The notes under the pieces: generated by a model
Seen by the model: only the letters and a program-made list of their open reading frames with translations
The model's database searches: none
What the model was told of the DNA's origin: nothing
Program-made: the position numbers and the translations under genes
Source: Candidatus Eisenbacteria bacterium
GTDB taxonomy: Bacteria > Desulfobacterota > Binatia > DP-6
Assembly: GCA_035577985.1 (NCBI GenBank)
Contig: DATJZY010000042.1
Span: 62,001-126,000 of the forward strand
Direction of reading: 5' to 3'
Length of the DNA: 64,000 nt
Part shown: positions 45,166-54,837 of the stretch, one piece after another
Layout of the letters: every line of letters begins with the position of its first letter
Numbering within the stretch: position 1 is the first letter of the stretch

Positions 45166-46028
45166 AGGTACTTCCCCGCGATGGGCGCCAGATCGCGGCG
45201 GACGGCCGCGGGGATCGCGTCCCGGCTCGTGATGATCGCGTTCTCGAGCGCACGCGAGCACGCACACCCGCTGCGCGCCGGGAGCCGGCCGGCGACGGCC
45301 GCGACCGTCCGCCGCGCCAGGTCGACGTTGGCGGCGAGCACGCGCAGGATGTCGTCGATCTGCACGTCCTCGTGGCCCGGGCGCCAGCAGTCGTAGTCGG
45401 TCGCGAGCGCGAGCGTCGCGAAGCAGAGCTCGGCCTCGCGCGCGAGCTTCGCCTCCTGGAGGTTCGTCATGCCGATCACGTGCGCGCCCCAGCTCCGGTA
45501 GAGGTTCGACTCGGCGCGGGTCGAGAAGTGGGGCCCCTCCATGCAGACGTACACGCCGCCCGAGTGGACGGTCGCACCCTGGGCGCGGGCCGCGTCTCCC
45601 AGCGCGCGCGACAGCGGCGCGCAGAACGGGTCCGCGAACTGGACGTGCGCCACCACGCCGTGCCCGAAGAAGGTGCTCTCCTCGGTGCGTCCGCGCGTGC
45701 GGTCGATGAACTGGTCGGGCACGACCACGTGTCCTGGTGCGATCTCCTCCCGCAGCGATCCCACGGCGCTCACCGCCACCACCCACTCGGCGCCGAGCGT
45801 TTTCAACGCGCACAGGTTCGCCCGAAACGGCAGCTCGCTCGGCAGCAGGCGATGCCCGCGGCCGTGGCGCGGCAGGAACGCGAGGCGGGTGCCGCCGAGC
45901 CGCCCGACGACGATCTCGTCGGAGGGCTCCCCGAACGGCGTCCGCAGGCGCACGCGATCGACGTCCGCCAGCCCCGGAAGCTCGTAGAGTCCGCTTCCGC
46001 CGATGACGCCGAGGGTGGGTTCGCTCAT
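45162..46028 (-). CDS. mtnP: S-methyl-5'-thioadenosine phosphorylase
   Basis: 288 residues from the ATG at 46028 (MSEPTLGVIGGSGLY). FLPRHGRGHRLLPSELPFRANLCALK, GSLREEIAPGHVVVPDQFIDRT, MEGPHFSTRAESNLYRSWGAHVIGMT and TDYDCW identify the MTAP subgroup of purine phosphorylases. It splits methylthioadenosine (or adenosine) with phosphate and releases adenine, which the apt gene at 4789-5304 could salvage. It is followed by the PfkB kinase. Confidence 0.94.
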   Translation of the reverse strand: MSEPTLGVIGGSGLYELPGLADVDRVRLRTPFGEPSDEIVVGRLGGTRLAFLPRHGRGHRLLPSELPFRANLCALKTLGAEWVVAVSAVGSLREEIAPGHVVVPDQFIDRTRGRTEESTFFGHGVVAHVQFADPFCAPLSRALGDAARAQGATVHSGGVYVCMEGPHFSTRAESNLYRSWGAHVIGMTNLQEAKLAREAELCFATLALATDYDCWRPGHEDVQIDDILRVLAANVDLARRTVAAVAGRLPARSGCACSRALENAIITSRDAIPAAVRRDLAPIAGKYL

Positions 46029-46100
46029 GCAGGCCGCCCGCCCCGGCGGCGCGCGCATGGTACGGAATCGACACGCGAACGCAACCTCGTCGGCCGCATG

Positions 46101-47039
46101 TCAGCCACGGATGAGCGTCACCCGGAACGGCACGTCGACCTCGCAGCGCACGACCGGCTCGAGGATGTCGCCGTCGAGCATGATGTGCGTCGAGCGGGCG
46201 AAATCGATGGACAGTCGCTGGCCGAAGCTGTCGTACAGCTCGGGCTCGCCGGTCGGGAAGCCACGGTAGACGCGCACGACGCGGCGGATGAGGCGGCGTG
46301 CCGGGATCGGCCCCCCGATCACGTGGAAGAAGCCGCGCTTGCGCAGTGCCAGGTACGTCGGCTTGAAGCCGAGCGCGATCTGGTCGACCGTGCCCGCGAA
46401 GAAGAACGTGAAGAGGCGAAACGGCAGCGCGTCACCGTCGCAGTCGATGTCGGCCTCGACCGCCTGGAACACCGCGCGCGAGATGTGCGTGCCGAACATG
46501 GCCGACAGGATCATCTTCGAGAGGAGCTTCGTCGCCTGCCACGGCCCCTGCCGGTCGAGCGCGTAGTACGTACGCAGGAAGTTGACGGCGGTCCCGAACG
46601 AGAGCAGGAAGCCCAGCTCGGTGCCGTTCACGCGCAGCACGTCGCGCTCGGTCGTGACGTGCGTGTGCCCGCGCCGCTCGTCGCGCACGACGCGCGCCAG
46701 CACCTGCTCGGGCGTGCCGCGGCGTCCCGCCGTCGCGTCCGCGATGTAGTTGATCGTCCCCGCGCGGAGCGGGAGAAGGACCGGTAGCGGACGGTCCCCG
46801 TACACCTTGTGGAATTCGGTGAGCGTGCAGTGGTCGCTGCCGTCGCCGCCGCACACGGCCAGGATGTCGACCCCCCGCTCGGCGAACTCGCGCGCGACGT
46901 CGCCGATCGCCGCCAGGTTCGGCGTCACGCGCACGACGCCGTCGCTGCCGAGGATCTCCGACATGCGCCGTTCGCGATCGGGGGCGACCGTGCGGTTGCC
47001 CTTCGCGTGCGGATTGACGACGACGCCGATGCCGCCCAC
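46101..47039 (-). CDS. diacylglycerol/lipid kinase-like protein
   Basis: 312 residues from GTG 47039. GIGVVVNPHAKGN, LAVCGGDGSDHCTLTEF (the GGDG ATP-binding loop) and LPLRAGTINYIADA define a DAG-kinase catalytic domain; the C-terminal beta domain ends VEVDVPFRVTLIRG-like. The GGDG is followed by S-D instead of the usual T-x-x-E-V, so lipid-kinase activity is likely but unproven. It lies five bases after the rlmN stop. Confidence 0.82.
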   Translation of the reverse strand: MGGIGVVVNPHAKGNRTVAPDRERRMSEILGSDGVVRVTPNLAAIGDVAREFAERGVDILAVCGGDGSDHCTLTEFHKVYGDRPLPVLLPLRAGTINYIADATAGRRGTPEQVLARVVRDERRGHTHVTTERDVLRVNGTELGFLLSFGTAVNFLRTYYALDRQGPWQATKLLSKMILSAMFGTHISRAVFQAVEADIDCDGDALPFRLFTFFFAGTVDQIALGFKPTYLALRKRGFFHVIGGPIPARRLIRRVVRVYRGFPTGEPELYDSFGQRLSIDFARSTHIMLDGDILEPVVRCEVDVPFRVTLIRG

Positions 47040-47044
47040 GGTCG

Positions 47045-48118
47045 CTACGCCGCCGGCCGCGCCGTCGCGAGCTGTCCGCAGGCCGCCTGGATGTCCCGAC
47101 CCCGGCTCTCGCGGACCGTGGCGTGGACGCCGCGACCCAGCAGGATCTGCTGGAAGCGGGCGATGCGGGCGCGCGGGCTCGGCATGAATCGCGTCCCGGG
47201 AAAGGGATTGAAGGGGATCAGGTTCACCTTGGCGCGCATGCCGTGGAGCAGCTCCACCAGCCGGCGGGCGTCGGCCTCGGCGTCGTTCTCGCCGGCGAGC
47301 ATGACGTACTCGAAGGTGATCCGCTTGCGACGCGGGATCGGCACCTCGCGACACGCCGCCAGGAGCGCGGCCAGCGGGTAGCGCCGGTTCACGGGAACGA
47401 GGCGCTCGCGCTGCGCGTCGGTCGTGCCGTGCAGCGAGACGGCGAGGTTCACGCGCGTCTCGGCGATGAAGCGCGGCACGAGCGGCGCGAGCCCGACGGT
47501 CGACACGGTGATCCGGCGCGGCGAGATCGCGTAGCCCCACTCCGCCGTGAGGATGCCCGTGGCCGTGCGGACCGCGTCGTAGTTCGCGAGCGGCTCGCCC
47601 ATGCCCATGAGCACGACGTTCGTGATGGCCTCGGGTGCCGCGACCGCCTGCGCCGCCTGCACCTGCCCCACGATCTCGCCCGCGCGCAGGTTCCGCACGA
47701 GCCCCATCTGCGCCGTCGCGCAGAAGCCGCAGCCCATGCCGCAGCCGGCCTGGCTCGAGATGCACAGGGTCAGACGATCGCGCGCGCCGCTCGGGCGTCC
47801 TGTCTGCGGGATCAGCACGCTCTCGATCGCGGCGGGCCGCTGCCCGTTCTCGGTCGTCCCCGGAAGATGGAAGAGGAGCTTCCGCGTTCCGTCGGCGGCG
47901 TTCTCGACGTGGGCCGGCACGAGGCGCCGCACCTCGAACACCTCGGCGAGCTTCGCCCGCAGCGTCTTCCCGAGGTTCGACATGGCGGCGAAGTCGTCGA
48001 CGCCGCGGCGGTGCACCCACGCGAGCACCTGTGCGGCGCGGTAGCGGGGCTCGCCCGCCTGCTCGCACCAGGCCTGCGCGACGGCGAGGTCCAGGTCTTG
48101 TATGTCCGCGAGCGCCAT
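47045..48118 (-). CDS. rlmN: 23S rRNA (A2503-C2) / tRNA (A37-C2) methyltransferase RlmN
   Basis: 357 residues from the ATG at 48118. The radical-SAM cluster motif is CGMGCGFC (C-x3-C-x2-C) in ISSQAGCGMGCGFCATAQMG. MGMGEPLANYDAV, SVSLHGTTDAQRERLVPVN-type and INLIPFNPFPGT-type segments follow, and the C-terminal GRDIQAACGQLA carries the second catalytic cysteine. It methylates A2503 of 23S rRNA and A37 of some tRNAs. The long open frame upstream of 48118 is a shadow of the divergent PspC gene. Confidence 0.97.
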   Translation of the reverse strand: MALADIQDLDLAVAQAWCEQAGEPRYRAAQVLAWVHRRGVDDFAAMSNLGKTLRAKLAEVFEVRRLVPAHVENAADGTRKLLFHLPGTTENGQRPAAIESVLIPQTGRPSGARDRLTLCISSQAGCGMGCGFCATAQMGLVRNLRAGEIVGQVQAAQAVAAPEAITNVVLMGMGEPLANYDAVRTATGILTAEWGYAISPRRITVSTVGLAPLVPRFIAETRVNLAVSLHGTTDAQRERLVPVNRRYPLAALLAACREVPIPRRKRITFEYVMLAGENDAEADARRLVELLHGMRAKVNLIPFNPFPGTRFMPSPRARIARFQQILLGRGVHATVRESRGRDIQAACGQLATARPAA

Positions 48119-48191
48119 GCGGAATCGGGATACTATCCTGCCGGGTGAACCTCCGCGACCCGGGCCGCGTACTACGGGGCGAGGAGGATTC

Positions 48192-48581
48192 ATGGACGAG
48201 ACCCAACCGCGACGCCCCTGCCCGTTCTGCGCCGAGGACATCGCCGCCGCGGCGATTCGCTGCCCGCACTGCCGGAGCCGGCTCGCGATGCTCGACGCCG
48301 GCGCGTGGCGCCGCGACCATCCGGAGCGCCGGGTCGCCGGCGTGGCGGCGGCCGTCGCCCACGCCACCGCCGTTCCGGTCGGCGCGGTGCGCCTCGGCTT
48401 CGGCGTGCTCACCTTCATCCATTTCCTCGGCCCGATGCTGTACGCCATCGGCTGGCTGATGATCCCCCGCACGGCGGGCGAGCCGTCTCAGGTCGAAGGG
48501 CTGCTCGACGACGCGGCGGCGATGCTGCGTCGCTGGCGCCACGGATCGTCGACGCCTTTTTCGGGGGGCCCGGCCGCATGA
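48192..48581 (+). CDS. zinc-ribbon PspC-domain membrane protein (first)
   Basis: 129 residues; GAGGAGG precedes the ATG. An N-terminal zinc ribbon CPFC-x(10)-CPHC is followed by RRVAGVAAAVAHATAVPVGAVRLGFGVLTF, the PspC signature (R-x-x-A-G-V...G...V-R), and a membrane helix ending GWLMIPR. A C-terminal tail of about 30 residues is unlike that of the second copy. PspC proteins sense membrane stress in the phage-shock response. It opens a four-gene operon with an ECF sigma factor. Confidence 0.85.
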   Translation: MDETQPRRPCPFCAEDIAAAAIRCPHCRSRLAMLDAGAWRRDHPERRVAGVAAAVAHATAVPVGAVRLGFGVLTFIHFLGPMLYAIGWLMIPRTAGEPSQVEGLLDDAAAMLRRWRHGSSTPFSGGPAA

Positions 48582-48602
48582 TAGCGGGGCGCACAGCCCG
48601 AG

Positions 48603-49115
48603 ATGCCGTCCGACGAGGACTTGATGGCGGCCGTCGCGAGCGGCGATCCGCAGGCCCTGGAGAGCCTGTGCCGGCGGTATGAGCGCCCGCTGCACCGGTT
48701 CCTGTGGCGCCACCTCGGCGGCCGCGACGTCGACGACCTCTATCAGGAGACGTGGCTGCGCGTCCTCCGCGCCGCCGATCGCTTCGACCGCCGGAGACGT
48801 TTCTCGACCTGGCTCTTCCAGATCGCCGTCAACCTCTGTCGCGACTGGCATCGCCGTCCGCCGCCCGACCCGGTCGATCCCTCGACCCTCGACGGCGCCG
48901 CGCCCGACACGGCCGAACGCCAGGGCGCGGCGCTCGACGCGGCGCGCCTCCTCTCGGCGCTGCCCGCGCCGCAGCGCGAGGCCGTCCTGCTGCGCTACTA
49001 TCACGATCTCCCGGAGGACGAGGTCGCGGAGATCCTCGGCGTCCCACGCGGGACGGTGAAGAGCCGCCTCCACCACGCCGTCATGAATCTCAAATCCCTC
49101 GCGAGGACCGCGTGA
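48603..49115 (+). CDS. ECF RNA polymerase sigma factor
   Basis: 170 residues. Region 2 (VDDLYQETWLRVLRAADRFDRRRRFSTWLFQIAVNLCRDWHRR) and region 4 (LPAPQREAVLLRYYHDLPEDEVAEILGVPRGTVKSRLHHAVMNLKSL) are complete, with a short acidic linker; regions 1.1 and 3 are absent, as in the ECF class. The next gene overlaps it by four bases and encodes a small membrane protein at the place where an anti-sigma factor is usual. Confidence 0.94.
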   Translation: MPSDEDLMAAVASGDPQALESLCRRYERPLHRFLWRHLGGRDVDDLYQETWLRVLRAADRFDRRRRFSTWLFQIAVNLCRDWHRRPPPDPVDPSTLDGAAPDTAERQGAALDAARLLSALPAPQREAVLLRYYHDLPEDEVAEILGVPRGTVKSRLHHAVMNLKSLARTA

Positions 49116-49483
49116 GCGAGCGCGACGAGATCCGCACGCTGCTGGGCGCGCTCGACGTGCCGCCGCCCGGCGATCTCACGCCGCGCGTCTTGGCGGCCGC
49201 GGCGCCGCTGCTCGCGGTACACGCTCGCCGGGTGCGGTGGCGCACCTGGCTCCGCCCGTTCGCGGCGGCGCTGGTGCCGCTGCCGTTCGTCCTCGCCTTC
49301 GACGTGACGGTGCTCCGCTGGCTGCACGACGTCCTCGGAACGCTGCTCCCCGCGGCCCTCACCACCTACCTCGTGACGCAGTACGCGATCGTCCTCGTCC
49401 TGATCCTCGCCCTCACCTACGCGGCGGTCCCGGTGCTGGCCGAGCGCCAGCTCCGGGCGGCCCTGCAGGAGGCGCATGCTTGA
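49112..49483 (+). CDS. small membrane protein, possible anti-sigma factor
   Basis: 123 residues from GTG 49112 (GTGA overlap with the sigma factor stop). A soluble N-terminus of about 45 residues (SERDEIRTLLGALDVPPPGDLTPRV) is followed by two membrane helices. No zinc-finger (HxxxCxxC) of classical anti-sigma factors is visible. The role is inferred only from position and layout. Confidence 0.75.
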   Translation: MSERDEIRTLLGALDVPPPGDLTPRVLAAAAPLLAVHARRVRWRTWLRPFAAALVPLPFVLAFDVTVLRWLHDVLGTLLPAALTTYLVTQYAIVLVLILALTYAAVPVLAERQLRAALQEAHA

Positions 49484-49805
49484 CGCCATGAAGCGCTGTC
49501 CACATTGCGCGGAGGAGATCCGCGCCGAGGCGGTCAAGTGCCGCTACTGCGGCAGCATCGTCGACGGCCACGCCCTCACGCGCACCTGGTATCGCTCGCG
49601 CGAGCAGCGCCGCATCGCCGGCGTGTGCGCGGGGCTCGCGCAGGAGTTCGGCGTCTCCGTCACCGTCGTCCGTCTCGCGTTCGTGCTCGGCACCGTGTTC
49701 AGCCTCGGCATCGCCGGGCCAGTCATCTACGCCGTGCTCTGGGTCATCATGCCGTATCGTCCGACGTCCGACTGGACGCGAGACGAGCTGCCGCCACCAC
49801 CCTAG
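49476..49805 (+). CDS. zinc-ribbon PspC-domain membrane protein (second)
   Basis: 109 residues. MKRCPHCAEEIRAEAVKCRYCGS is a zinc ribbon, followed by RRIAGVCAGLAQEFGVSVTVVRLAFVLGTV, a good PspC match, and a membrane helix ending AVLWVIMPYRP. The start at 49476 has GGAGG just upstream and overlaps the preceding gene; ATG 49488 is the alternative. The TAG stop shares a CTAG tetranucleotide with the stop of the convergent gene. Confidence 0.87.
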   Translation: MLDAMKRCPHCAEEIRAEAVKCRYCGSIVDGHALTRTWYRSREQRRIAGVCAGLAQEFGVSVTVVRLAFVLGTVFSLGIAGPVIYAVLWVIMPYRPTSDWTRDELPPPP

Positions 49806-51457
49806 GGCGCGCGCAGCACGCCCTTCTTGCCGACGGCACGGAAGGGGGCGGTGACCGCGGCGCACCGGCTCTCCGCTTCGCTGCGGAGCCCGAGCGTCAC
49901 GTCGATGCTGCCGGCAGCCGGGGTCGTGAGCTGGGTCCGCTTGCCTGCGATCGAGACCTTGGCGGCGCCGCCCCTGGCGAGCTTCACCGCGATCTTGGCG
50001 AGGCCCCGCGCCACCGTGCCCGCCCGGTCCTTGAAGCGGAAGGCGCGCTTCTTTCCGACCAGGCGGCCCGCCGGTAGCGTCGCACAGAACAGCTCGCCGT
50101 GCGCGCCGCGGAGCTGGACCTCCAGCGCCTGCGTGCGGAGATCGACGCCGGACAATCCGGGGATCATCGACTTCAGCTTGAGGGCGGTGGTGTCGCTCGG
50201 GCCCGGCTTCAGCCGGCCGGATCGCAGCGTCAGCGTCTGACGCTGCGATCCGGTGCAGCACGACGGGTCCTCGGCATCGGTGAGGCCGTTGCCGTCGTCG
50301 TCGAGACAGTTGCCGCAGTCCTCGGCGCCTCCCGGGAGCGTGGTCGTGGTGACCGGAGGGAGCTGGACCGGGCTCAGGAAGCGGGCGGCTCCGTTGCCGC
50401 GTCCACCCGCGACGGCGACGTCGAAAACGGTCGCCCCGGCGGTCGTGAACGGCGCCCGCACGAAGGCGGTGTGCGCGTCGTTGTCGCCGCCGCCGCCGAG
50501 GATGGCGAGCTGTCCATCGGGGCTGATCCCGACGTCCTCGAAGCCGCGGGCGGCGTTGAAGCTCGCCGGCAGAGCGATCGGCTCCACCACCGAGGCGCCG
50601 CTGAACGGCGCGGTGATCGACCAGAGGTTCGGCGCGGCGGTCGTCGTCACGAGCGCCCGGCTTGCGTCCGGCAGCATGACGATGCCGGAGAGGTTCAAGA
50701 GGGCGGGCATCGCGCCGTTGGACGCACCCGCAATGTCCAGGGGATCAAAGGTGGACATGGCCGAGAGCGGCGCCGTGAAGATCCGCACGCGGCCCTGGGT
50801 CGTACCGACCGTCAGCTCCGGCACGAGCAGCTTCGTCCCGTCGGGCGTGACGGCCACCGACACGCATTGCGGTGAGGGCAGCGGAATCGTGAACGCGATC
50901 GTCGTGTACGGCGGATCGAGCACCGACACGCCGGTGCCGTGACAGACGTAGGCCCGATCCGAGGCGTCGAAGGCCACGCCCTCCGTCGCGAAGGCGGCGA
51001 GGAGATCGGGCAGCGGCACGGTGCCGATCGTCGGCGGCGACGTCAGCGGCAACGGGATGACGGCGAGCGTGGAGGTGCCCGAGAACCCCGACGAGACGGC
51101 GAGGACGAAGGTGCGGGCGTTGTTCACCGCGAGCGTGGCCCTGCCGGTGTACGTGGCGGTGGTGTCGATCGTGTCGATGACCGAGGCGGTGGAGGCGCGC
51201 ACGACGAATACGCGCGGCGAGAGGAAGTCGCCCACGAGGCAGGTGTCGTCGTCGATGCAGGTGACGCCGTGCGGCCGCAGGGGCGCCGACGGCAGCCCCG
51301 TCACCGGTGTCGCTGTCGGGGCAGGCAGGCCGGTGCCGGGCGTCGGGAAGATGAGGATGTCGTCGCCGCCGTTGGCCTTGGTGAGGATCGCTTGCGACCA
51401 CGCACCGGACGCGAGACCGAGCAGCAGGACACCGGCGAGGACCGACCTTCGGAGCAT
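49802..51457 (-). CDS. secreted YVTN-like beta-propeller protein
   Basis: 551 residues. Signal peptide MLRRSVLAGVLLLGLASGAW. Residues about 25-360 repeat short strands with D-G-T/S-L and V-A-V-T-P-D-G-T-K-L-L-V patterns, as in YVTN/NHL-type propellers (SVAVTPDGTKLLVPELTVG, VGISPDGQLAILGGG). A Cys-rich DCGNCLDDDGNGLTDAEDPSC segment (about 378-400), calcium-loop-like, leads to a C-terminal beta domain of about 140 residues. No enzyme motif is seen. A binding or surface role is inferred. Confidence 0.72.
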   Translation of the reverse strand: MLRRSVLAGVLLLGLASGAWSQAILTKANGGDDILIFPTPGTGLPAPTATPVTGLPSAPLRPHGVTCIDDDTCLVGDFLSPRVFVVRASTASVIDTIDTTATYTGRATLAVNNARTFVLAVSSGFSGTSTLAVIPLPLTSPPTIGTVPLPDLLAAFATEGVAFDASDRAYVCHGTGVSVLDPPYTTIAFTIPLPSPQCVSVAVTPDGTKLLVPELTVGTTQGRVRIFTAPLSAMSTFDPLDIAGASNGAMPALLNLSGIVMLPDASRALVTTTAAPNLWSITAPFSGASVVEPIALPASFNAARGFEDVGISPDGQLAILGGGGDNDAHTAFVRAPFTTAGATVFDVAVAGGRGNGAARFLSPVQLPPVTTTTLPGGAEDCGNCLDDDGNGLTDAEDPSCCTGSQRQTLTLRSGRLKPGPSDTTALKLKSMIPGLSGVDLRTQALEVQLRGAHGELFCATLPAGRLVGKKRAFRFKDRAGTVARGLAKIAVKLARGGAAKVSIAGKRTQLTTPAAGSIDVTLGLRSEAESRCAAVTAPFRAVGKKGVLRAP

Positions 51458-51470
51458 TCGAGCCAGGTGG

Positions 51471-51500
51471 CAGTTACCGTGCCGTGAACGAAACGGTCAA
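51471..51500 (-). promoter_or_regulatory. promoter of the beta-propeller gene
   Basis: TTGACC (51500-51495) and TAACTG (51476-51471) with 18-base spacing lie just upstream of the ATG at 51457. Confidence 0.55.
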
Positions 51501-51545
51501 GCGAAAATCGGTGGCGCACCGAACCGGAGAACGCGCGAGCGGATG

Positions 51546-51980
51546 CTATGGCGCCGCGGTTGCGCCCGGCAGCTCGAGCCCCGGGAAGAAGAAGGCGATC
51601 TCGGCGCGGGCCGTCTCGGGTGCATCCGAGCCGTGCGACGCGTTCTTCTCGACGTCGGTCCCGAACTCGCCGCGCACGGTGCCCTTGGGCGCCTTCTTCG
51701 AATCGGTCGGCCCCATGAGGTCACGCCAGCGCTTGATGGCGTCGTCGCCCTCGAGGACGCCGACGAAGACGGGGCCCGACGTCATGAAGCGCTTGAGGTC
51801 GCCGAAGAAGGGCCGCTCCTTGTGGACGGCGTAGAACCGCCCGGCCTGCTCGTCCGTGAGCTGCGTGATGCGCCCGGCGACGATCACGAGACCCGAGGCC
51901 TCGATCATCGCGAGCACCTTGCCGAGGACGCGCTTCGCGATCGCGTCCGGCTTGACGATGAAGAACGTCCGCTGGCTCAT
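51546..51980 (-). CDS. ndk: nucleoside diphosphate kinase
   Basis: 144 residues. [20 protein letters not shown] opens the family, and the active-site histidine lies in [19 protein letters not shown]. It balances NTP pools by phosphate transfer. Its ATG overlaps the sucD stop (ATGA), so GTP or ATP made by succinyl-CoA synthetase and its exchange are encoded together. Confidence 0.97.
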   Translation of the reverse strand: MSQRTFFIVKPDAIAKRVLGKVLAMIEASGLVIVAGRITQLTDEQAGRFYAVHKERPFFGDLKRFMTSGPVFVGVLEGDDAIKRWRDLMGPTDSKKAPKGTVRGEFGTDVEKNASHGSDAPETARAEIAFFFPGLELPGATAAP

Positions 51981-52867
51981 TTCAACAGCCCTGCCTTTCG
52001 CATCGCCGCTTGCATGGTGACGCCGAGCTCGGCGGGGCTCGGCGCGATGTGGACGCCGGCGGCCTCGAGCGCCGCGATCTTCTCGGCCGCCGTGCCCTTG
52101 CCGCCCGCGATGATGGCGCCCGCATGGCCCATCCGCTTGCCCTTCGGCGCGGTCTGCCCGGCGATGAAGCTCACGACCGGCTTCTTCACGTTGGCCTTGA
52201 TGAAGGCGGCCGCCTCTTCCTCGGCGGAGCCGCCGATCTCGCCGATCATGATGACGGCGTCGGTGTCGGGGTCGTCGTTGAAGAGGCGCAGCGCATCCAC
52301 GAAGCCGGTGCCGATGATGGGATCGCCGCCGATCCCGATGCAGGTCGACTGGCCGATGCCGAGCTGCGTCAGCTGGTAGACGGCCTCGTAGGTGAGCGTC
52401 CCGCTGCGCGACACGACGCCGACGCGACCCGGCGTGTGGATGTAGCCGGGCATGATGCCGATCTTGCACTTCGCGCCCGGCGTGATGACGCCGGGGCAGT
52501 TGGGCCCGATGACGCGCACCGGACGGCCCTCGAGCGCGCGCTTCACGCGCACCATGTCGATCACCGGGATGCCCTCGGTGATGCACACGACCAGGCGGAC
52601 GTCGGCGTCTGCCGCTTCGAGGATCGCATCGGCTGCGCCCGGCGGCGGCACGTAGATGACGGCCGCGTTCGCGCCCGTCACCTTCACGGCCTGCGCGACG
52701 GTGTCGAAGATCGGAATGCCCTCGAAGTCGGTCCCGCCGCGGCCGGGCGTCACGCCCGCGACCATCTGCGAGCCGTATTCCTTGCACAGGCGCGTGTGGA
52801 GCTGCCCCGTCGCACCCGTAATGCCCTGCGTGAGGACGCGCGTGTTCTTGTCGACGAGCACCGCCAT
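51977..52867 (-). CDS. sucD: succinyl-CoA synthetase alpha subunit
   Basis: 296 residues from the ATG at 52867. [24 protein letters not shown], the CoA-binding domain and the phosphohistidine loop [17 protein letters not shown] are complete. With SucC it makes succinate, CoA and ATP/GTP from succinyl-CoA. It follows sucC by 11 bases. Confidence 0.98.
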   Translation of the reverse strand: MAVLVDKNTRVLTQGITGATGQLHTRLCKEYGSQMVAGVTPGRGGTDFEGIPIFDTVAQAVKVTGANAAVIYVPPPGAADAILEAADADVRLVVCITEGIPVIDMVRVKRALEGRPVRVIGPNCPGVITPGAKCKIGIMPGYIHTPGRVGVVSRSGTLTYEAVYQLTQLGIGQSTCIGIGGDPIIGTGFVDALRLFNDDPDTDAVIMIGEIGGSAEEEAAAFIKANVKKPVVSFIAGQTAPKGKRMGHAGAIIAGGKGTAAEKIAALEAAGVHIAPSPAELGVTMQAAMRKAGLLK

Positions 52868-52878
52868 CGTCGCCTCCC

Positions 52879-54045
52879 CTACGCCGCGCGTCCCGCCGCC
52901 GCGACGGCCTTCTTGGCGCCGTCCTGCATGTCGGACGCCGAGATGATGTCGAGACGCGACTCCGCGAGAATCTGCTTGCCCTTGTCGACGTTCGTCCCCT
53001 CCATCCGCACGACGAGCGGCACCTTGAGGCCGACCTCGCGCGCCGCGGCGACAACGCCCTCGGCCAGCACGTCGCAGCGCAGGATGCCGCCGAAGATGTT
53101 GATGAAGATCGCCTTCACGGCCGCGTCGGAGAGGATGATCTTGAAGGCGGCCTTCACCTTCTCGGTGTTGGCGCCGCCGCCCACGTCGAGGAAGTTGGCC
53201 GGGCTCCCGCCCGCCGCCTTGACCGAATCCATGGTCGCCATCGCGAGGCCGGCGCCGTTCACCATGCAGCCGATGTTGCCGTCGAGCGCGATGTACGAGA
53301 GGTCGAACTTCGCCGCCTCGGTCTCGCGCGGATCCTCCTCGTTGACGTCCCGCAGCTCCTTCACGTCGGGGTGACGGAAGAGCGCGTTGTCGTCGAAGCT
53401 GATCTTGGCGTCGAGCGCGACCAGGTCGCCGGCGGCCGTCACGACCAGCGGGTTGATCTCGACCAGCGACGCGTCGAGGTCGACGAAGGCGCGGGCGAGC
53501 GCGGTGAGGAACGGGACCCCCTTGCCGAGCTGCTCCTTCGAGAGGCCGAGCCCGAAGCACAGGCGGCGGGCCTGGTACCCCGCGAGCCCCACCACGGGAT
53601 CGACGATCTCGCGCAGGATCTTCTCGGGCGTTCGCGCCGCGACCTCCTCGATCTCGACGCCGCCCTCGGTCGACGCCATGACGGTCACGCGCCCGACCGC
53701 GCGATCGACGACGATGCCGAGGTAGAGCTCGCGCGCGATCCGACAGCCCTGCTCGACGAAGAGCCGGCGCACGACGCGGCCCTGGGGCCCGGTCTGATGC
53801 GTGACGAGCGTCTTGCCGAGGATCTCGGTTGCGGCCGCTCGCGCGCCGGCGACGTCCTTCACGATCTTCACGCCGCCCGCCTTGCCGCGCCCGCCGGCGT
53901 GGATCTGCGCCTTCACGGCGCACGGAAACCCGAGCTTCTCGGCCGCCGCCACGGCCTCGTCGACCGTGAAGCACGCCTGCCCCTGCAGGGTCGCCACGCC
54001 GTAGCGTCGCAGGAGGTCCTTCGCCTGATGCTCGTGGATGTTCAT
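52879..54045 (-). CDS. sucC: succinyl-CoA synthetase beta subunit (ADP- or GDP-forming)
   Basis: 388 residues. [19 protein letters not shown] and an ATP-grasp domain ([19 protein letters not shown]) are followed by [21 protein letters not shown] and the C-terminal [17 protein letters not shown] domain. Nucleotide choice cannot be read. It lies nine bases after sdhB. Confidence 0.98.
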   Translation of the reverse strand: MNIHEHQAKDLLRRYGVATLQGQACFTVDEAVAAAEKLGFPCAVKAQIHAGGRGKAGGVKIVKDVAGARAAATEILGKTLVTHQTGPQGRVVRRLFVEQGCRIARELYLGIVVDRAVGRVTVMASTEGGVEIEEVAARTPEKILREIVDPVVGLAGYQARRLCFGLGLSKEQLGKGVPFLTALARAFVDLDASLVEINPLVVTAAGDLVALDAKISFDDNALFRHPDVKELRDVNEEDPRETEAAKFDLSYIALDGNIGCMVNGAGLAMATMDSVKAAGGSPANFLDVGGGANTEKVKAAFKIILSDAAVKAIFINIFGGILRCDVLAEGVVAAAREVGLKVPLVVRMEGTNVDKGKQILAESRLDIISASDMQDGAKKAVAAAGRAA

Positions 54046-54054
54046 TCCGCTCCC

Positions 54055-54837
54055 TCACCCGGCTCCGCCGGTGGCCGCCTGTGCCGGCCGCCGCCCGCGC
54101 CGAAGACGCGCCCGCAGGAAGTCGGCGTTCATCTGTCCGATGAAGCGCACGCTGATGCCCTTCGGACACGCGGCCTCGCACTCGCCGTGGTTCGTACACC
54201 CGCCGAAGCCCTCGCCGTCCATCTGCCCCGTCATCGCGAGCACGCGATCCCAGCGCTCGGGCTGCCCCTGGGGCAGGAGCCCCAGGTGCGCGACCTTCGC
54301 GGCCGTGAAGAGGGACGCCGACGCGTTCGGACACGCGGCGACGCACGCCCCGCACCCGATGCAGGTGGCGGCGTCGAAGGCCAGGTCCGCGTTCTCCTTC
54401 GGGATGGGGATCGCGTTGGCGTCGGGCGCGCTGCCGGTCGGCGCGGTCACGAAGCCACCCGCCCCGATGATGCGATCGAACGCGCCGCGATCGACGACGA
54501 GGTCCTTCACGATCGGAAAGGCCTTCGCGCGCCACGGCTCGATGACGATCGTGTCGCCGTCCTTGAACTTCCGCATGTGGAGCTGGCAGGTCGTCGTACG
54601 CGGCTGGCCGCCGTGCGGGTGCCCGTTGATGACCACGCCGCACGTACCGCAGATGCCTTCGCGACAGTCGTGGTCGAAGGCGATCGGCTCCTCGCCCTTC
54701 TTCACCAGGTCCTCGTTCACCACGTCCAGCATCTCGAGGAACGACATGTGCGGGTCGACGCCCGTCGCCTGGTAGGTGACGAAGCGCCCCGCCGAGTCGC
54801 GGTCCTTCTGGCGCCAGACGTGGAGCGTCAGGTTCAT
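54055..54837 (-). CDS. sdhB: succinate dehydrogenase iron-sulfur subunit (B-type)
   Basis: 260 residues. [2Fe-2S] ligands CREGICGTC plus a later Cys, [4Fe-4S] [12 protein letters not shown] and [3Fe-4S] [16 protein letters not shown] are all seen. The insert [13 protein letters not shown] and the asparagine-rich 3Fe motif are like the non-classical SDH/fumarate reductases of epsilon-proteobacteria and Bacteroidota. It passes electrons from FAD to the membrane haem subunit. Its ATG overlaps the sdhA stop (TGATG). Confidence 0.97.
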   Translation of the reverse strand: MNLTLHVWRQKDRDSAGRFVTYQATGVDPHMSFLEMLDVVNEDLVKKGEEPIAFDHDCREGICGTCGVVINGHPHGGQPRTTTCQLHMRKFKDGDTIVIEPWRAKAFPIVKDLVVDRGAFDRIIGAGGFVTAPTGSAPDANAIPIPKENADLAFDAATCIGCGACVAACPNASASLFTAAKVAHLGLLPQGQPERWDRVLAMTGQMDGEGFGGCTNHGECEAACPKGISVRFIGQMNADFLRARLRRGRRPAQAATGGAG

